From Adiantum capillus-veneris (lineage: Eukaryota; Streptophyta; Polypodiopsida; Polypodiales; Pteridaceae): 62,000 nucleotides of DNA. The notes under the pieces are model-generated. The model was not told the origin of the DNA, ran no database searches, and saw only the letters and a program-made list of their open reading frames with translations. This document shows, piece after piece, positions 33,804-43,439 of this stretch (position 1 is its first letter; every line of letters starts with the position of its first letter). The stretch lies in contig CM043949.1 of the NCBI GenBank assembly GCA_014529385.2, positions 145,003,350 to 145,065,349 of the forward strand, given 5' to 3'. Position numbers and translations under genes: made by a program.

Positions 33804-34546
33804 AGGGAGGGAGAGGGTGAGGGTGAGTGAGTGTGTGGTGGGGGGTGTGCATGCGTATTTTGCGTTGCGCCTTCGGGCTAAAACGGAAGAGAGAGAGAGA
33901 GGGGATGAGGTGGCGTGGATAGGAGAGAGAGGGGGTTCTATGGAGGATGCCCACCGTGGGGGGGGGGGGGGAGAGTGCGTGTGTGAGTGAGGGGAGGGGG
34001 GAGGGGCGGGGGGGGGGGGGGGGGGGTGTCCTATTCTCTGTCTTGCATGGTGTGTCAAGGATGAGAGGAGGGGGGAGAAGTCAATGGTGTGGGGGGGGAA
34101 AAAGAGGGTGGGGATAGCGGGCCAAGGGGGGGGGGAATGAGGCTGAGGGGAGGGTGAGGCGAGCGGGTGGAGAAGAGAGGGGGGGGGGAATATAAGCGGG
34201 CCAAGGGGGGGAATGGATAAGAATATGGGAGAGCAGGAGTTCATACGCGGCTCAACATAGAGGGACCGCAAGAGGGAAAACGAGAGAGGGGTCAGGGTGA
34301 GTCCTCGAGGCTTGCGCCTGGCTGAGGGTGGCCACTAAGGGGGGGGTGTGGGTGAGAGAGAGAGAGGTATGTAGGGAAAATGATAGAGAGAGAGAGGGGG
34401 GGGGGGGGGGGATATTTCATCCGATGGCCGTCGGGGGAATAAACTATGGCGGAAGAGAGAAGGGGTATCTGAAACCGAGGGCGGCCGGCTAGGCTAGGAT
34501 ATAGACAAGCGGGGGCCTGAGGGTGATAAGGCCGGCCAATCGAAGG

Positions 34547-34598
<52 letters not shown>

Positions 34599-34710
34599 GT
34601 GCCATGCCCGTAAAGGTGTCGAGGTTTACCAGGCAGTGTCGCAAGGCTCTAGCAAAGGAAAAATCATTTTTTTTCTTTTTTTTTCTTCGATTTTCAAAAA
34701 TCGTCCATCA
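32249..34710 (-). repeat. Tat-like element, 5' LTR (right)
   Basis: It starts TGccgggagcaaag and ends catCA. Compared with the left LTR it is about 95 bp longer, mainly through length changes in microsatellites: a (GA)n of about 80 bases (32413-32493), a (GT)n of 64 bases (33737-33800), and G runs of 35 (33499-33533) and 47 (34550-34596). Confidence 0.9.
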
Positions 34711-36289
34711 GCGGGGCTGTGGTTCTAGAATCATTCTTCTTGGCTACCTTAGCCTCTGCCCACTTGGTCAAATAGTCCATAGCTACAATGATATATTGAG
34801 CTTGAGTTCTATAAGCATGTGGTTGTAGTGGTCCGACAAAAACTATGCCCCCTTTTGCAAAAGCTCTAGCCCCCATCATTGGTCTTAATGGCATGCTATC
34901 TACCCTTGTTGGCATTTTTTCTTGTTGATATGCATCACATCTTTGAACATATTCTTTGGCATCTGCAAAAAGTGTTAGCCACCATATGTCTGCCATTAAA
35001 AGTGCTCTAGCGCCCCATTTTGCAAAAGCTCTAGCACCCATCATTAGTCTTAATGGCATACTATCTACCCTTGTGGGAATTTTTGCTTTGTTAACATGCA
35101 TCACATCTTTGAACATATTCTTTGGCATCTGCAAAAAGTGTTGGCCACCATATGCTTGCCATTAAAATTTCTCTAGCGGTGGTTTCACTAGAGAAGTGAC
35201 CTCCAGCTAATCCAGCGTGTGCTTGTTTTAGAATGGTTATGTATTCATCTTCATTTGCACAGAGATGCAAATGTTGATCCTTTACCCTCCAATATAATTG
35301 GTTTACGATAAGAGAATAGTCTCTTGCTTCACTTTCAATAGCTCTTTGGCGGCATTTACTCATATCCTCAAGAAATGTTCTACTTGATAAGTAAGTAACT
35401 ATATAGTTACTCCACTTCAAGACGATTTAGATTTGAAATAATGCCACATGAGGTACGTGTGTTTGTTTTTGGCATTGAAGACAGTCTTTCACAAATGAGT
35501 GAAAATTACTCCTCATGGTCAGCCAAAATACTCCAAGTCTAAGGATCTGTTGCATAGTTTGGTCTTCCGCAAAGTGAAGTCCTACTATGGTAATGTGAGC
35601 TTGATTTAGGTATTCGGTTTTCTCCTCATGATTAATACACAAAAGCAATATTCCCTCTCAATTTCTCTTATATAGCCTCCCAGCTAGTAATTGGTACATA
35701 GCCAATTCTCCAATTAATCCTAGTGTAATAGGAAGTGATATTTGAGAATCCACTTGAGCTATAGTCATCAATGAAACCATGTTTTCTGACCAACAAGGTA
35801 TCATTTCCACCGAAAACAAATATGCATATGGTAGATCATGTTCTACCCCTTTTGGTGGCTCTCCTGAAATTATCCTTGATAAATGATTTGTTGTTGGATA
35901 TGTTGTGCCTTTTTTTACAACTACAATGAAATCAGATTCCAAAATAATGATAAACCATCTCACTATACTTCCTGTGTTGCATGGCTTGTTGACCAAATAC
36001 AATAAATCTTGGTGGTCCACAAAGAGCAAAACTTTGTTGGCTAATATGTAATGTCTATACTTTTTTACGGCATAGATCATCCATAATCCTTCTCTTTTGG
36101 TGGTTTTATAGTTTTTCTCTACCACATTAAACTGTCCACTAGCATAGAAAATGGGAAAGTTGATATTTTCTTCCCCTGGTTGACCTAATATACACCCAAT
36201 GGCAAAATTGGAAGCATCAACATGTACATAGAATATCTTATTCCACTCTAGTGCTTTCAATATTGGGGCTGTAGTGAGAGCTTGTTTAA
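34711..36289 (-). pseudogene. Gypsy-T RNase H, two HHCC modules and integrase N-terminal half, copy II
   Basis: Read from the right: RNase H (VHVDASNFAIGCILGQ; REGLWMIYAVKKYRHY; FVDHQDLLYLVNKP; three catalytic acids present) to about 35660. A first zinc-binding module follows at 35648-35427 (AHITIVGLHF, then VKDCLQCQ), then a second at about 35230-35091 (AHAGLAGGHF, then VQRCDAC), then the integrase start (YIIVAMDYLTKWAEAK). The usual first catalytic Asp in WGIDFVGP reads GGIVFVGP here. The reading continues at 23290 beyond the Tat-like insertion. The frame is open in four long pieces. Confidence 0.85.
34845..35180 (-). repeat. 168-bp in-frame tandem duplication in the Gypsy-T integrase
   Basis: Two units, about 34845-35012 and 35013-35180, repeat the segment from WWPTLFADAKEYVQRCDAC to MMGARAFAKWG. 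The period of 168 bases is 56 codons, so the frame is kept. The copies differ at roughly one base in fifteen by eye. Confidence 0.8.
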
Positions 36290-37258
36290 CACTAGGTTGG
36301 TAATGGGACACTTTTATGTCGTGGGACACTTTTATGTCCTGTTAAGTGACCATTTTCCTTGAATTATGTCAAGAGTCCAAAATGGATTTTGAGGTGCTAT
36401 CTGTCTAGAAAGTTGTCTCATGAGCTGAAAAAAACTCGACATTTTTTTGGAATATCAATTCCATCTTTAACCTTGTCCTTGCACAACATTTCACAACCTA
36501 AACTATGTGAAAAAACGGGTCCTGTTTTTGGCTTTTTTCAACTTTTTTGCAACTATACCACTCTAGAATTCATGTTTGTGAGGTCTATAATGCTAGAGAA
36601 ATATCTTTAGTAGTCCTCAATATGTCGTGATGTTTCTAGGGAGAAATAAATGTTCAAGTTGTAAGTTATGACCAAATTACAAAAATTGTCAAATCTTGGT
36701 TTTTAGCCAATTTTAGCTCTTCTATGATTTTTTTGGTGGCTTTCATGATATCCAAATGCAGTTTTGATTTTCTATGTCCCATATTGTAACGTAAAGCTAA
36801 TATTCCTTGAGTTTTGGGGCACCTAATACCCTATTTTGCATAGTAGACAACGATGGTTAATTTTTTCAATTATAGAAGAAAACGAAACATTCTAGTATAT
36901 CAAGTATAGCTTTTTCAATATTGTTAGTTTCTTGTGACAACTACATGCATTTTGTAGGTAGTAACCATATCTAGTCATAAGGATATAATTTGGATAGACA
37001 TTGAATAGTTTCTATGGGATTCTATAACTCATAATGTTGAACCCAGTTTTTTCATGTTTGCTGTATTTAGCACTTCATCTTTGTCCCCAAGATTCCCCTT
37101 GGTAAGAGATGTATTATTCTTTTGACATGCTCCATGGCTCCTTGTGAACCTAAAGGACAATAGGGAACTAAGAAAACATGCATATATTATTTGTATTGAG
37201 CGTGGCTATAGAAATTTTGATGATAGGTTTGTAGAATGGTAAAAATTCAACTTTTTTG

Positions 37259-37448
37259 TGAAGGGGATCGGGGAGCACCACAGACGGAGAGTGAGAGAGA
37301 GAAAGAGACACACGACACACAGATATGGGTGGGGAGACTCAAAGAGTGAGTAGCCCCCTATACACTTATGCTATGTATAAGGTATACAAGTCAGTGGGCT
37401 CCCAGACTTTGGGCGGCCGGGCAAGGCACAAGCGCCTATACCCCAACA
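37259..37448 (-). repeat. Copia 3' LTR
   Basis: A 190-bp LTR, tgaaggggatc to ccccaaca, 96% identical to the other LTR by direct count (7 differences). Confidence 0.95.
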
Positions 37449-37459
37449 ACCTCCCACTT
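37449..37459 (-). promoter_or_regulatory. Copia polypurine tract
   Basis: The minus strand reads AAGTGGGAGGT immediately before the 3' LTR. Confidence 0.8.
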
Positions 37460-37527
37460 AAAGGCGTCTGTGCCTTTAAGAAAGGGAACCTAGTCTAAAG
37501 ACTACAAAAGGTGAGAGAAAACCGCTC

Positions 37528-38304
37528 TCAACCGATACCCACTGGCTGGCTGTGATCGTGTGCATCCGGCTGTCCTTCTCTCGTGTAAGTCCATACACCA
37601 CCAGACGTACCGCACATGTACTGCAAGTATGTACGCAATACCTGCATATCTCCCTCGTGCACTATGCCATCATCAGTCAACAAACGACTGACAACCCCAA
37701 CTGCAAATGCTCCCACTGCAGCTGCGATATCGGGTCTCAAGATCAACATCTCATACATGAGACCACCGAATGCCGATGCAATGCTAGCGGGCCCTGCTAG
37801 CTCTACGGAGCATGCATCAACATATATATCTCTGGCAATAGGCATCTCTGACTGACAAGGCGTGTCAGCGACATGCATCTCCTGACTGTCCGCAAAAGAC
37901 GCATCACCCTGTCGTGCAACCTCAGAGCAAACCAACTGCTCTAGGTATCTGCTAGAAGACATATCCTGCACAACTATATCCCCATGCTCACTGTCGAGCA
38001 TAGAAAGGAATGACTGCATAATCGCTGACATCTCAGTCTCCTCTGCAATCATCCACTACAAACATGACCACTCAATCTGCTGTGACTCACTAGAGCTCTC
38101 ATGCTCTAACTCCGTATGCATAGACTCTTGCACAACGTCCTCCTGTCGTGACTCACTAGAGCAAGATCTCTCTACCTGTCTATCTTGCATAGAAGTATCT
38201 CGCACAACTGACTCTCTGCTTTGCTCAGTCACTAGCAAAGCATGCATGTCTGACTCTGTCACCTCTCTGTGTGACTGCTCAAGTCGTGCCCCAACTGTGT
38301 GCAC
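37528..38304 (-). pseudogene. Copia C-terminal Pol remnant
   Basis: The frames 38304-38056 and 38052-37528 contain a serine- and glutamate-rich stretch followed by RPDIAAAVGAFAVGVVSRLL and then VLRTYLQYMCGTSGG. These match the RPDI then VSRF then LRYLKGT pattern near the end of copia reverse transcriptase. The S/E/Q-rich stretch replaces the integrase and RT core, so most of pol was deleted. Confidence 0.7.
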
Positions 38305-38319
38305 AACGAGCTCACTACT

Positions 38320-38925
38320 CTACACTCCATGCAAAGTACCCTGCAACCCATGAGCAAAAGAGACTCGCCTGCTCTCTCGCTCTCTACCTCGCTGCGTGAT
38401 CACAGAGACAACACCGTCTCTCGTGTGATCCACATGCAATGGGTAACCTGTACCACTCCTGGCACCTCTCGCAATCAGTAGCGAACCCAAATGCATCACA
38501 AAATCTCGCTCTCGTAGCGAAATCTGACATCCACTATCCCGTAACTGTCTGACTGAGATCAAATCCCGTCTCAGATCTGGCACATAACGCACATGACGCA
38601 GGGTAAATCTCATACCACTGGGCAAGGACAAACATACGTCTCCTGCACCCTCAATGTCATACACAGCACCATCAGCCATGTGCACACAACCAAGTCTCCA
38701 ACTAGAAAACGTGCTAAACCACTCACGATGCGACGTGACATGGAAAGTAGCAGCTGAATCTAGTAACCAATGTGAAGACAATGTGCAATCCGATATGCAA
38801 TCCGTAGACATAAGATCGTCTGAAGACAAGCTAGATGTAAATGTGACATCGCCATCACAAGCATACTCAGTAACCACCGTACTGATCTCACTAGCATCTT
38901 TCATCCCCAAATCTGCATCACACAT
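38320..38925 (-). pseudogene. Copia protease
   Basis: The reading WLLDSAATFHVTSHREWF is the copia protease signature, with DSA for the usual DSG. It is followed by VHMADGAVYDIEGAGDV and LRHVRYVPDLRRDLISVRQL, normal for the segment between protease and integrase. The frame ends at 38320. Confidence 0.85.
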
Positions 38926-38928
38926 CTG

Positions 38929-39417
38929 TCACCTCCATTGTCTCAAACGCCTGAAACATCGATGCCTAATGTGCCCTCTATGTCCACAATGCCAACATGT
39001 CAAGTCTCTATGCCGTCGAGACTTGCGTGTGGGACCAATCTCTCCCATGGACGTAGAAGTGGGACTAGACTTCCATGTAGACATGGATGTCGAGTACATA
39101 TCATGTAAACTCTGCCATAAAGCATGAGTTGTAGTCTCCCTCGAGACCTGCCAGTCAACAGACTCAACCAGATGCAAACGAATCGTAGACATTGCTAGCT
39201 CATCAAGATCCTGCCAATCATTATCACGCATAGACTTGGGCTTCGCCAATAAACCACACAAGGGTTTATCTTGCCCCAAATCCGCCAATGCAACAAGCAT
39301 ATGCTCCTTCCAAGCAACAAAATCTGCACCATCAAACTGTGTCAGACCATAACGCTGGAAGTCAAATGAAAAATCAGCCATAATGCTCGCAAAAGAGCAA
39401 CCAACAATGAGTAGCAA
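38929..39417 (-). CDS. Copia Gag
   Basis: The 162-codon frame (a likely real start is the MADFSFDFQRYGLTQFDG methionine) holds the copia Gag pattern, FVAWKEHMLVAL and STIRLHLVESV then W-then-LHDMYST, and a zinc knuckle CWHCGHRGHIRHRC. It is shorter than usual for copia Gag, lacking the middle part. It ends four bases before the protease frame. Confidence 0.8.
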   Translation of the reverse strand: MLLIVGCSFASIMADFSFDFQRYGLTQFDGADFVAWKEHMLVALADLGQDKPLCGLLAKPKSMRDNDWQDLDELAMSTIRLHLVESVDWQVSRETTTHALWQSLHDMYSTSMSTWKSSPTSTSMGEIGPTRKSRRHRDLTCWHCGHRGHIRHRCFRRLRQWR

Positions 39418-39965
39418 ATGTCAACCAAATCAGCCCTAAATTGGCTCAAATCACATCAACAAAAGTCTGCAAATATGGCTGTAAAATATGGCTGCAAATC
39501 AGTCCCAAAACAGCCCCAAAATTCAGCTCTTAAACAACTGCATAAAGCATGAGTTGTAGTCTCCCTCGAGACCTGCCAGTCAACAGACTCAACCAGATGC
39601 AAACGAATCGTAGACATTGCTAGCTCATCAAGATCCTGCCAATCATTATCACGCATAGACTTGGGCTTCGCCAATAAACCACACAAGGGTTTATCTTGCC
39701 CCAAATCCGCCAATGCAACAAGCATATGCTCCTTCCAAGCAACAAAATCTGCACCATCAAACTGTGTCAGACCATAACGCTGGAAGTCAAATGAAAAATC
39801 AGTCATAATGCTCGCAAAAGAGCAACCAACAATGAGTAGCAAATGTCAACCAAATCAGCCCTAAATTGGCTCAAATCACATCAACAAAAGTCTGCAAATA
39901 TGGCTGTAAAATATGGCTGCAAATCAGTCCCAAAACAGCCCCAAAATTCAGCTCTTAAACAACTG
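39116..39965 (-). repeat. 425-bp tandem duplication inside the copia
   Basis: Bases 39116-39540 and 39541-39965 are nearly identical; I saw a single difference (cagccat versus cagtcat). The unit covers the 5' half of Gag and its leader, so the element has two Gag starts, the upstream one ending early. A third unit would begin at 39966 but only cataaa matches. Confidence 0.9.
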
Positions 39966-41167
39966 CATAAACAAGTCACAAACATGTCCCAGATCAGCCT
40001 ACAACTGAGTCATACATGGACACCTGCAAAGAGGAAACAATGGCTGAAAATTCAGCACCCAAATAAGCCCTCAAACCTGCCTGTAAACTTGTAAACCTGT
40101 AGCTGAAACCTGCTGAAAAACCTCAAGCCATTAGTGCTCGAATCCGGCTACCTAGCTCATAGCCACACAAGCATACATCACAATACTCACTCCTGTGAGT
40201 GTGCCAAGATAACTGTACGCCTGTCAAACCCGTGAGCTAATCACCAAGCCCACAATGTGTGGTATCAATGCATACACACGCACAAATCTCCCACCTGCAG
40301 AGAACACCGCACGCAAATGCTGAGTGCAACCCGCAATCTCTACCTAGATCGCATAAAACTCTTGGGAAAATTTCGGCAGAGTTTCGTCAGTAAAACGACC
40401 ACAAAAGACGTAACCTAACTGACTGCACGCTCAAAACCATGAGCAACCAAAGAACATCAAACCGCACTCCAAATGCATGCACCAATCTCCACACTATGCA
40501 TACATCATTGCAAACACCTGCAAATCTAGTACACAAATATATGCTCTACCTGTGACTGCCAAAAAACATGCTCGAGGCATACATTGCCGAGCTCAAAATG
40601 CAATCACATTAGTCTCCCTGAGCATCAAACCACATAAGGCATACATCGTATCCTCCCACCTGTGAGGAAACTTGTAGCAAATATCACTCTCACATTTGTG
40701 AGCAAACCATGTGTGGAATCCTCGACACACAATAAACAACTGCTGCTGCAAAAAATTCCGCGTTCAGAATTTTAAAATTCTGATATGACGAGCGCGTACG
40801 GAGCGTGCCAAAACCCCAAGGTAGACTCCTGGATCACATGTATCCGAGTCTGGGTGTGAAAGCTATGCCAAAAACCTCCGTTTCGACCCAAAAACGCAGC
40901 ATAAACTGCCAAAAGAGGGCTGAAAATGCAGCTCCTCAACCGTAGTTTGAATGAGGTTTCTGATGGCTCGAATGGCTTCGAAAAGGGGGTAAAACGCCAG
41001 GACGCCTGCTGGAAACGCTCTGGAACAGCTGAATTTGCCGATGCCGAAGTCGAAACCCTGTTTGCACTCTTGAAAGTGCGCACGCGCGCGGACACGATTT
41101 TGGGAATGAAACTGGCTCTCCACTATCGTCGTGACTGTGCACACATGCGCTCCCTCCGCACCTACGC
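39966..41167 (-). other. Copia leader, non-coding
   Basis: About 1.2 kb lies between the PBS and Gag. No supported gene; some open frames exist on both strands but show no domain. Confidence 0.6.
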
Positions 41168-41179
41168 TCTGATACCAAT
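41168..41179 (-). promoter_or_regulatory. Copia primer-binding site
   Basis: The minus strand reads TGGTATCAGAGC one to three bases after the 5' LTR, the standard site for initiator-methionine tRNA in copia elements. Confidence 0.92.
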
Positions 41180-41369
41180 TGAAGGGGATCGGGGAGCACC
41201 ATAGACGGGGAGTGAGAGAGAGAAGGAGACACACGACACACAGATATGGGTGGGGAGACTCAAAGAGTGAGCAGCCCCCTATACACTTATGCTATGTATA
41301 AGGTATACAAGTCAGTGGGCGCCCAGACTCTGGGCGGCCGGGCAAGGCACAGGCGCCTATACCCCAACA
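41180..41369 (-). repeat. Copia 5' LTR
   Basis: A 190-bp LTR, partner of 37259-37448. Confidence 0.95.
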
Positions 41370-41744
41370 TTTTGTACCTATTTCTTTTGGCAAAACAAAA
41401 ATTAGTGAGTGAGAAGCAATCATATGTTCTGATCACCAACCCATTGAAGTTAACTAGGGAATTTATCTCAAGTCCTACAAAAATCCCTAATCTTATTTTT
41501 ATGCAACAAAACGTTAGAAATGACTGTTTTGATGAAAATGTACTGGTCCATCAGCTTTGGAGGCATGGTGTGACCAAAAGATGAGAAATTTTACAAGTTT
41601 CTTATTTTTTACATATGTAGTAGGCCTTGAACTCTAACCTCATGAAAGGATTTTACAAAATGAGTGGATCTACTATGGTTTTGGAGGTTTTTTTCAAAAC
41701 CCTGAAAGGACACTTTTATGTCCTGTTAGGTTACCAACCTAGTG

Positions 41745-42470
41745 TTAAGCTTCATGAAGGATTCTTCACACTCATCATTCCATACAAGGAGTGTAATCAG
41801 GCCATACATTGGTTTTGCAATTATAGCATACATATAAATGAATCGTCTATAATGTCCACAATGTCCCGTAAAAGCTTCAACCCCTTTGACTGTTGTCGGT
41901 TTTGGCAATTCAACAATAACATGAATTTTATCCATATAGGTCGCTATGCCATTTTTAGACACTATATGTCCAATAATATTTTCTTGCATGGCCATAAATG
42001 TGCACGTTTTAAGATTTAAGAAAACCTTGTAAAGTCTACAGTTTTCAAAGACCTTTTTGAGTTGTTCAAAATGATCATCCCGGATTGATGAATGTACACA
42101 TAAATCATCCATATATACTTCCAAGAAACTCCTAAGATATTCTTTGAAAGCATGGATCATCAATCTTTGAAAGGTGGCAAGAGCATTAGTTAACCCAAAA
42201 GGCATAGCCTTATAGGCATAAATATCCCATTCTATTGCAAAGATAGTTTTATGCTAATCTTTTGGATCAACCAAAAGTTGGTTGTTGTGGGGCGGTTTCT
42301 AACCTCACTCCTATCTTTTTGTTGCAGACATAGCGAGAACCATAAACATAATTGTTAATCCAGCGGATGAAGCTGACTTGATTAGTGCATAGAGGATACA
42401 AGAGGATGTCAATCTCTTGGAAAACAATAGACAACTCACATCTAACACAAGCTACACTCAAATGACCTAA
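41745..42470 (-). pseudogene. Gypsy-T reverse transcriptase, copy II
   Basis: The frame 42205-41749 holds MPFGLTNALATFQRLM, the catalytic box VYMDDLCVHS and GHCGHYRRFI, the second half of a gypsy RT. Upstream the frame is broken (NKKIGVRLETAPQQPTF), and part of the RT fingers is missing. The RNase H continues at 36285 across the TTAA element. Confidence 0.85.
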
Positions 42471-42808
42471 GTCATCAAAAGCTAATCGCTAATTGGCAAA
42501 CAAAACATGACCACTACAGCATCAAACGACATCCAAATGTTATGAAACTTCTAGGAGAAGTATATCAGACCTAATCACACATCTTCATAGTCTCAAATCG
42601 CACTTTTAATGAAGTGCAAAAATTGTGATTATTAACAACAGTAGAGTGAGTTTTTGACCTAGTCCCTTTTGACCCAGATTGCATCTAAATGCTTAGCAAT
42701 GATACCCCAATACCCCGCCTATGCTTACTTTGTGATTTCCTAGCTTAAATTTCTACTTATGATGAAATTAGACCACGGGCTGGCGATGCCAAAAGCTAGA
42801 GTTTACCA
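42471..42808 (-). other. Gypsy-T leader between PBS and RT, copy II
   Basis: About 340 bp separate the PBS from the first RT-like residues. I see no Gag or protease here, unlike a standard gypsy element. It may reflect a deletion. Confidence 0.5.
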
Positions 42809-42829
42809 CGATCCCCGGGAGGTCACCTA
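42809..42829 (-). promoter_or_regulatory. Gypsy-T primer-binding site
   Basis: The plus strand reads cgatccccgggaggtcacc, which has the form of a tRNA 3' arm ending in CC. The minus strand therefore starts GGTGACC after a short spacer from the LTR. The base before GG is A rather than T. The tRNA is not assigned. Confidence 0.6.
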
Positions 42830-42836
42830 ATAAAAA

Positions 42837-43404
42837 TGTAACCTATCACGTGAGTTCAACAGAAGGATATTTAAAGTTCTTGAAACTTACAAAAATATAT
42901 ATACAGAAGGGCATTATTTTTTCAAATTTGAAAAAAACTTACAGATTTTAAAAGAAAAGGGTACATTATATTCTTAATAAAATTTACAGATAAGGGGTTT
43001 TACAAACATGTCTTGAACGCACGCGGTATGGTAGTTTTACACATAGTGAACCCCCCGAGACCATGATATGTTTACGTCAATATGTGGACTCTTACATGTG
43101 GTTGCAACGCAACAGACGACACTCTAATGTGACAATCGAGAAGGGAGTAGGAAGCACGAGAAGGAGAGAAGTGAGCTTCGTTAGCTCACACTATGTTTCT
43201 ATTATCCAAAACTTAAAATAACTTACAAATATTTGCTTTTATACCTTATCCAAGGTTTCTTTGGTCAATTAATAATAATTTGGGAGCTCTAACTAAGGAT
43301 AAGTTGATACAATCTAGAAGCTTATAGCCCCGGCTCATTGATTACAACTTCCATCTGGAAAATAGGAGTTTCAATAGTCCCAATTTATCAAAAGAATTGT
43401 AACA
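42837..43404 (-). repeat. Gypsy-T LTR shared by two tandem copies
   Basis: A 568-bp unit starting TGTAACC and ending TGTAACA on the plus strand (TG and CA ends). It contains a TATA box on the minus strand, a polypurine tract on its right edge and a PBS on its left edge. A single LTR with both neighbours is the middle of a head-to-tail pair. No second copy of this LTR is in the window, so the boundary is predicted, not aligned. Confidence 0.65.
43237..43243 (-). promoter_or_regulatory. TATA box in the Gypsy-T LTR
   Basis: The minus strand reads ggTATAAAAgc about 160 bp into the LTR, a good plant TATA element for the retrotransposon transcript. Confidence 0.6.
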
Positions 43405-43418
43405 TTCCCCCCTCCTTG
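43405..43418 (-). promoter_or_regulatory. Gypsy-T polypurine tract
   Basis: The minus strand reads CAAGGAGGGGGGAA directly before TGTTACA, the LTR start. It belongs to copy I, lying to the right. Confidence 0.75.
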
Positions 43419-43439
43419 ACTGTGTTATCCCTTGACACA

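Larger units (their letters stand above)
23291..34710 (-). mobile_element. Tat/Ogre-like gypsy retrotransposon, complete with both LTRs
   Basis: This 11.42-kb element has 2.4-kb LTRs (23291-25657 and 32249-34710), each starting TG and ending CA, a PBS at 32228-32246 and a PPT at 25658-25675. Minus-strand order: extra 5' ORF, Gag, protease, RT, RNase H, a second RNase H, integrase. The flanks share gcgg (23287-23290 and 34711-34714) as a short target duplication, and the surrounding integrase gene is interrupted at this point. The dual RNase H, an ORF before Gag and the very long LTRs are Tat-lineage traits. All ORFs are decayed. Confidence 0.9.
37259..41369 (-). mobile_element. Copia retrotransposon with large internal deletion
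   Basis: LTRs of exactly 190 bp (37259-37448 and 41180-41369) start TG, end CA and differ at 7 positions. The 5-bp target duplication ttttg is at 37254-37258 and 41370-41374. The PBS at 41168-41179 is the initiator-methionine type, and a PPT follows at 37449-37459. Inside are Gag, protease and the very end of RNase H; integrase and almost all of RT are missing. It needs proteins of a complete relative to move. Confidence 0.95.
36286..41748. mobile_element. TTAA-flanked DNA transposon, copy 2 (body 36290-41744), inverted, with nested copia
   Basis: The body is flanked by TTAA at 36286-36289 and 41745-41748 and has the same CACTAGGTTGGTAA inverted ends as copy 1. Subtracting the copia and its 5-bp duplication leaves 1339 bp, against 1341 bp in copy 1. 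It sits in the reverse orientation relative to copy 1. Deleting it with one TTAA rejoins the RT and RNase H frames of Gypsy-T without any gap. Two to three copies of the 16-bp palindrome GGACACTTTTATGTCC flank the ends. Confidence 0.9.
15931..43404 (-). mobile_element. Gypsy-T copy II: LTR retrotransposon carrying nested insertions, 3' end lost
   Basis: Read on the minus strand: LTR (43404-42837), PBS, short leader, RT (42470-41749), RNase H (36285-35660), two HHCC modules, integrase (34900-34711 plus 23290-22660), retropepsin-like tail (22650-21168), a 2-kb spacer, and a coiled-coil ORF that is cut at about 15931. Three insertions interrupt it: a TTAA element (36290-41744, itself carrying a copia), a Tat-like gypsy (23291-34710) and a second TTAA element (17865-19205). 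Without the nested elements it is about 8.5-9 kb. No gag or protease is visible between PBS and RT. Confidence 0.75.

Noticed and set aside
33480-34271. A 263-codon frame rich in H, T and P
   Set aside because: It is the translation of (AC)n and poly-C in the 5' LTR; no domain.
41246-41584. A 112-codon frame starting in the copia LTR as a single gene
   Set aside because: Its first 41 codons are LTR sequence and the rest is the TTAA-element ORF; the fusion is an accident of insertion.
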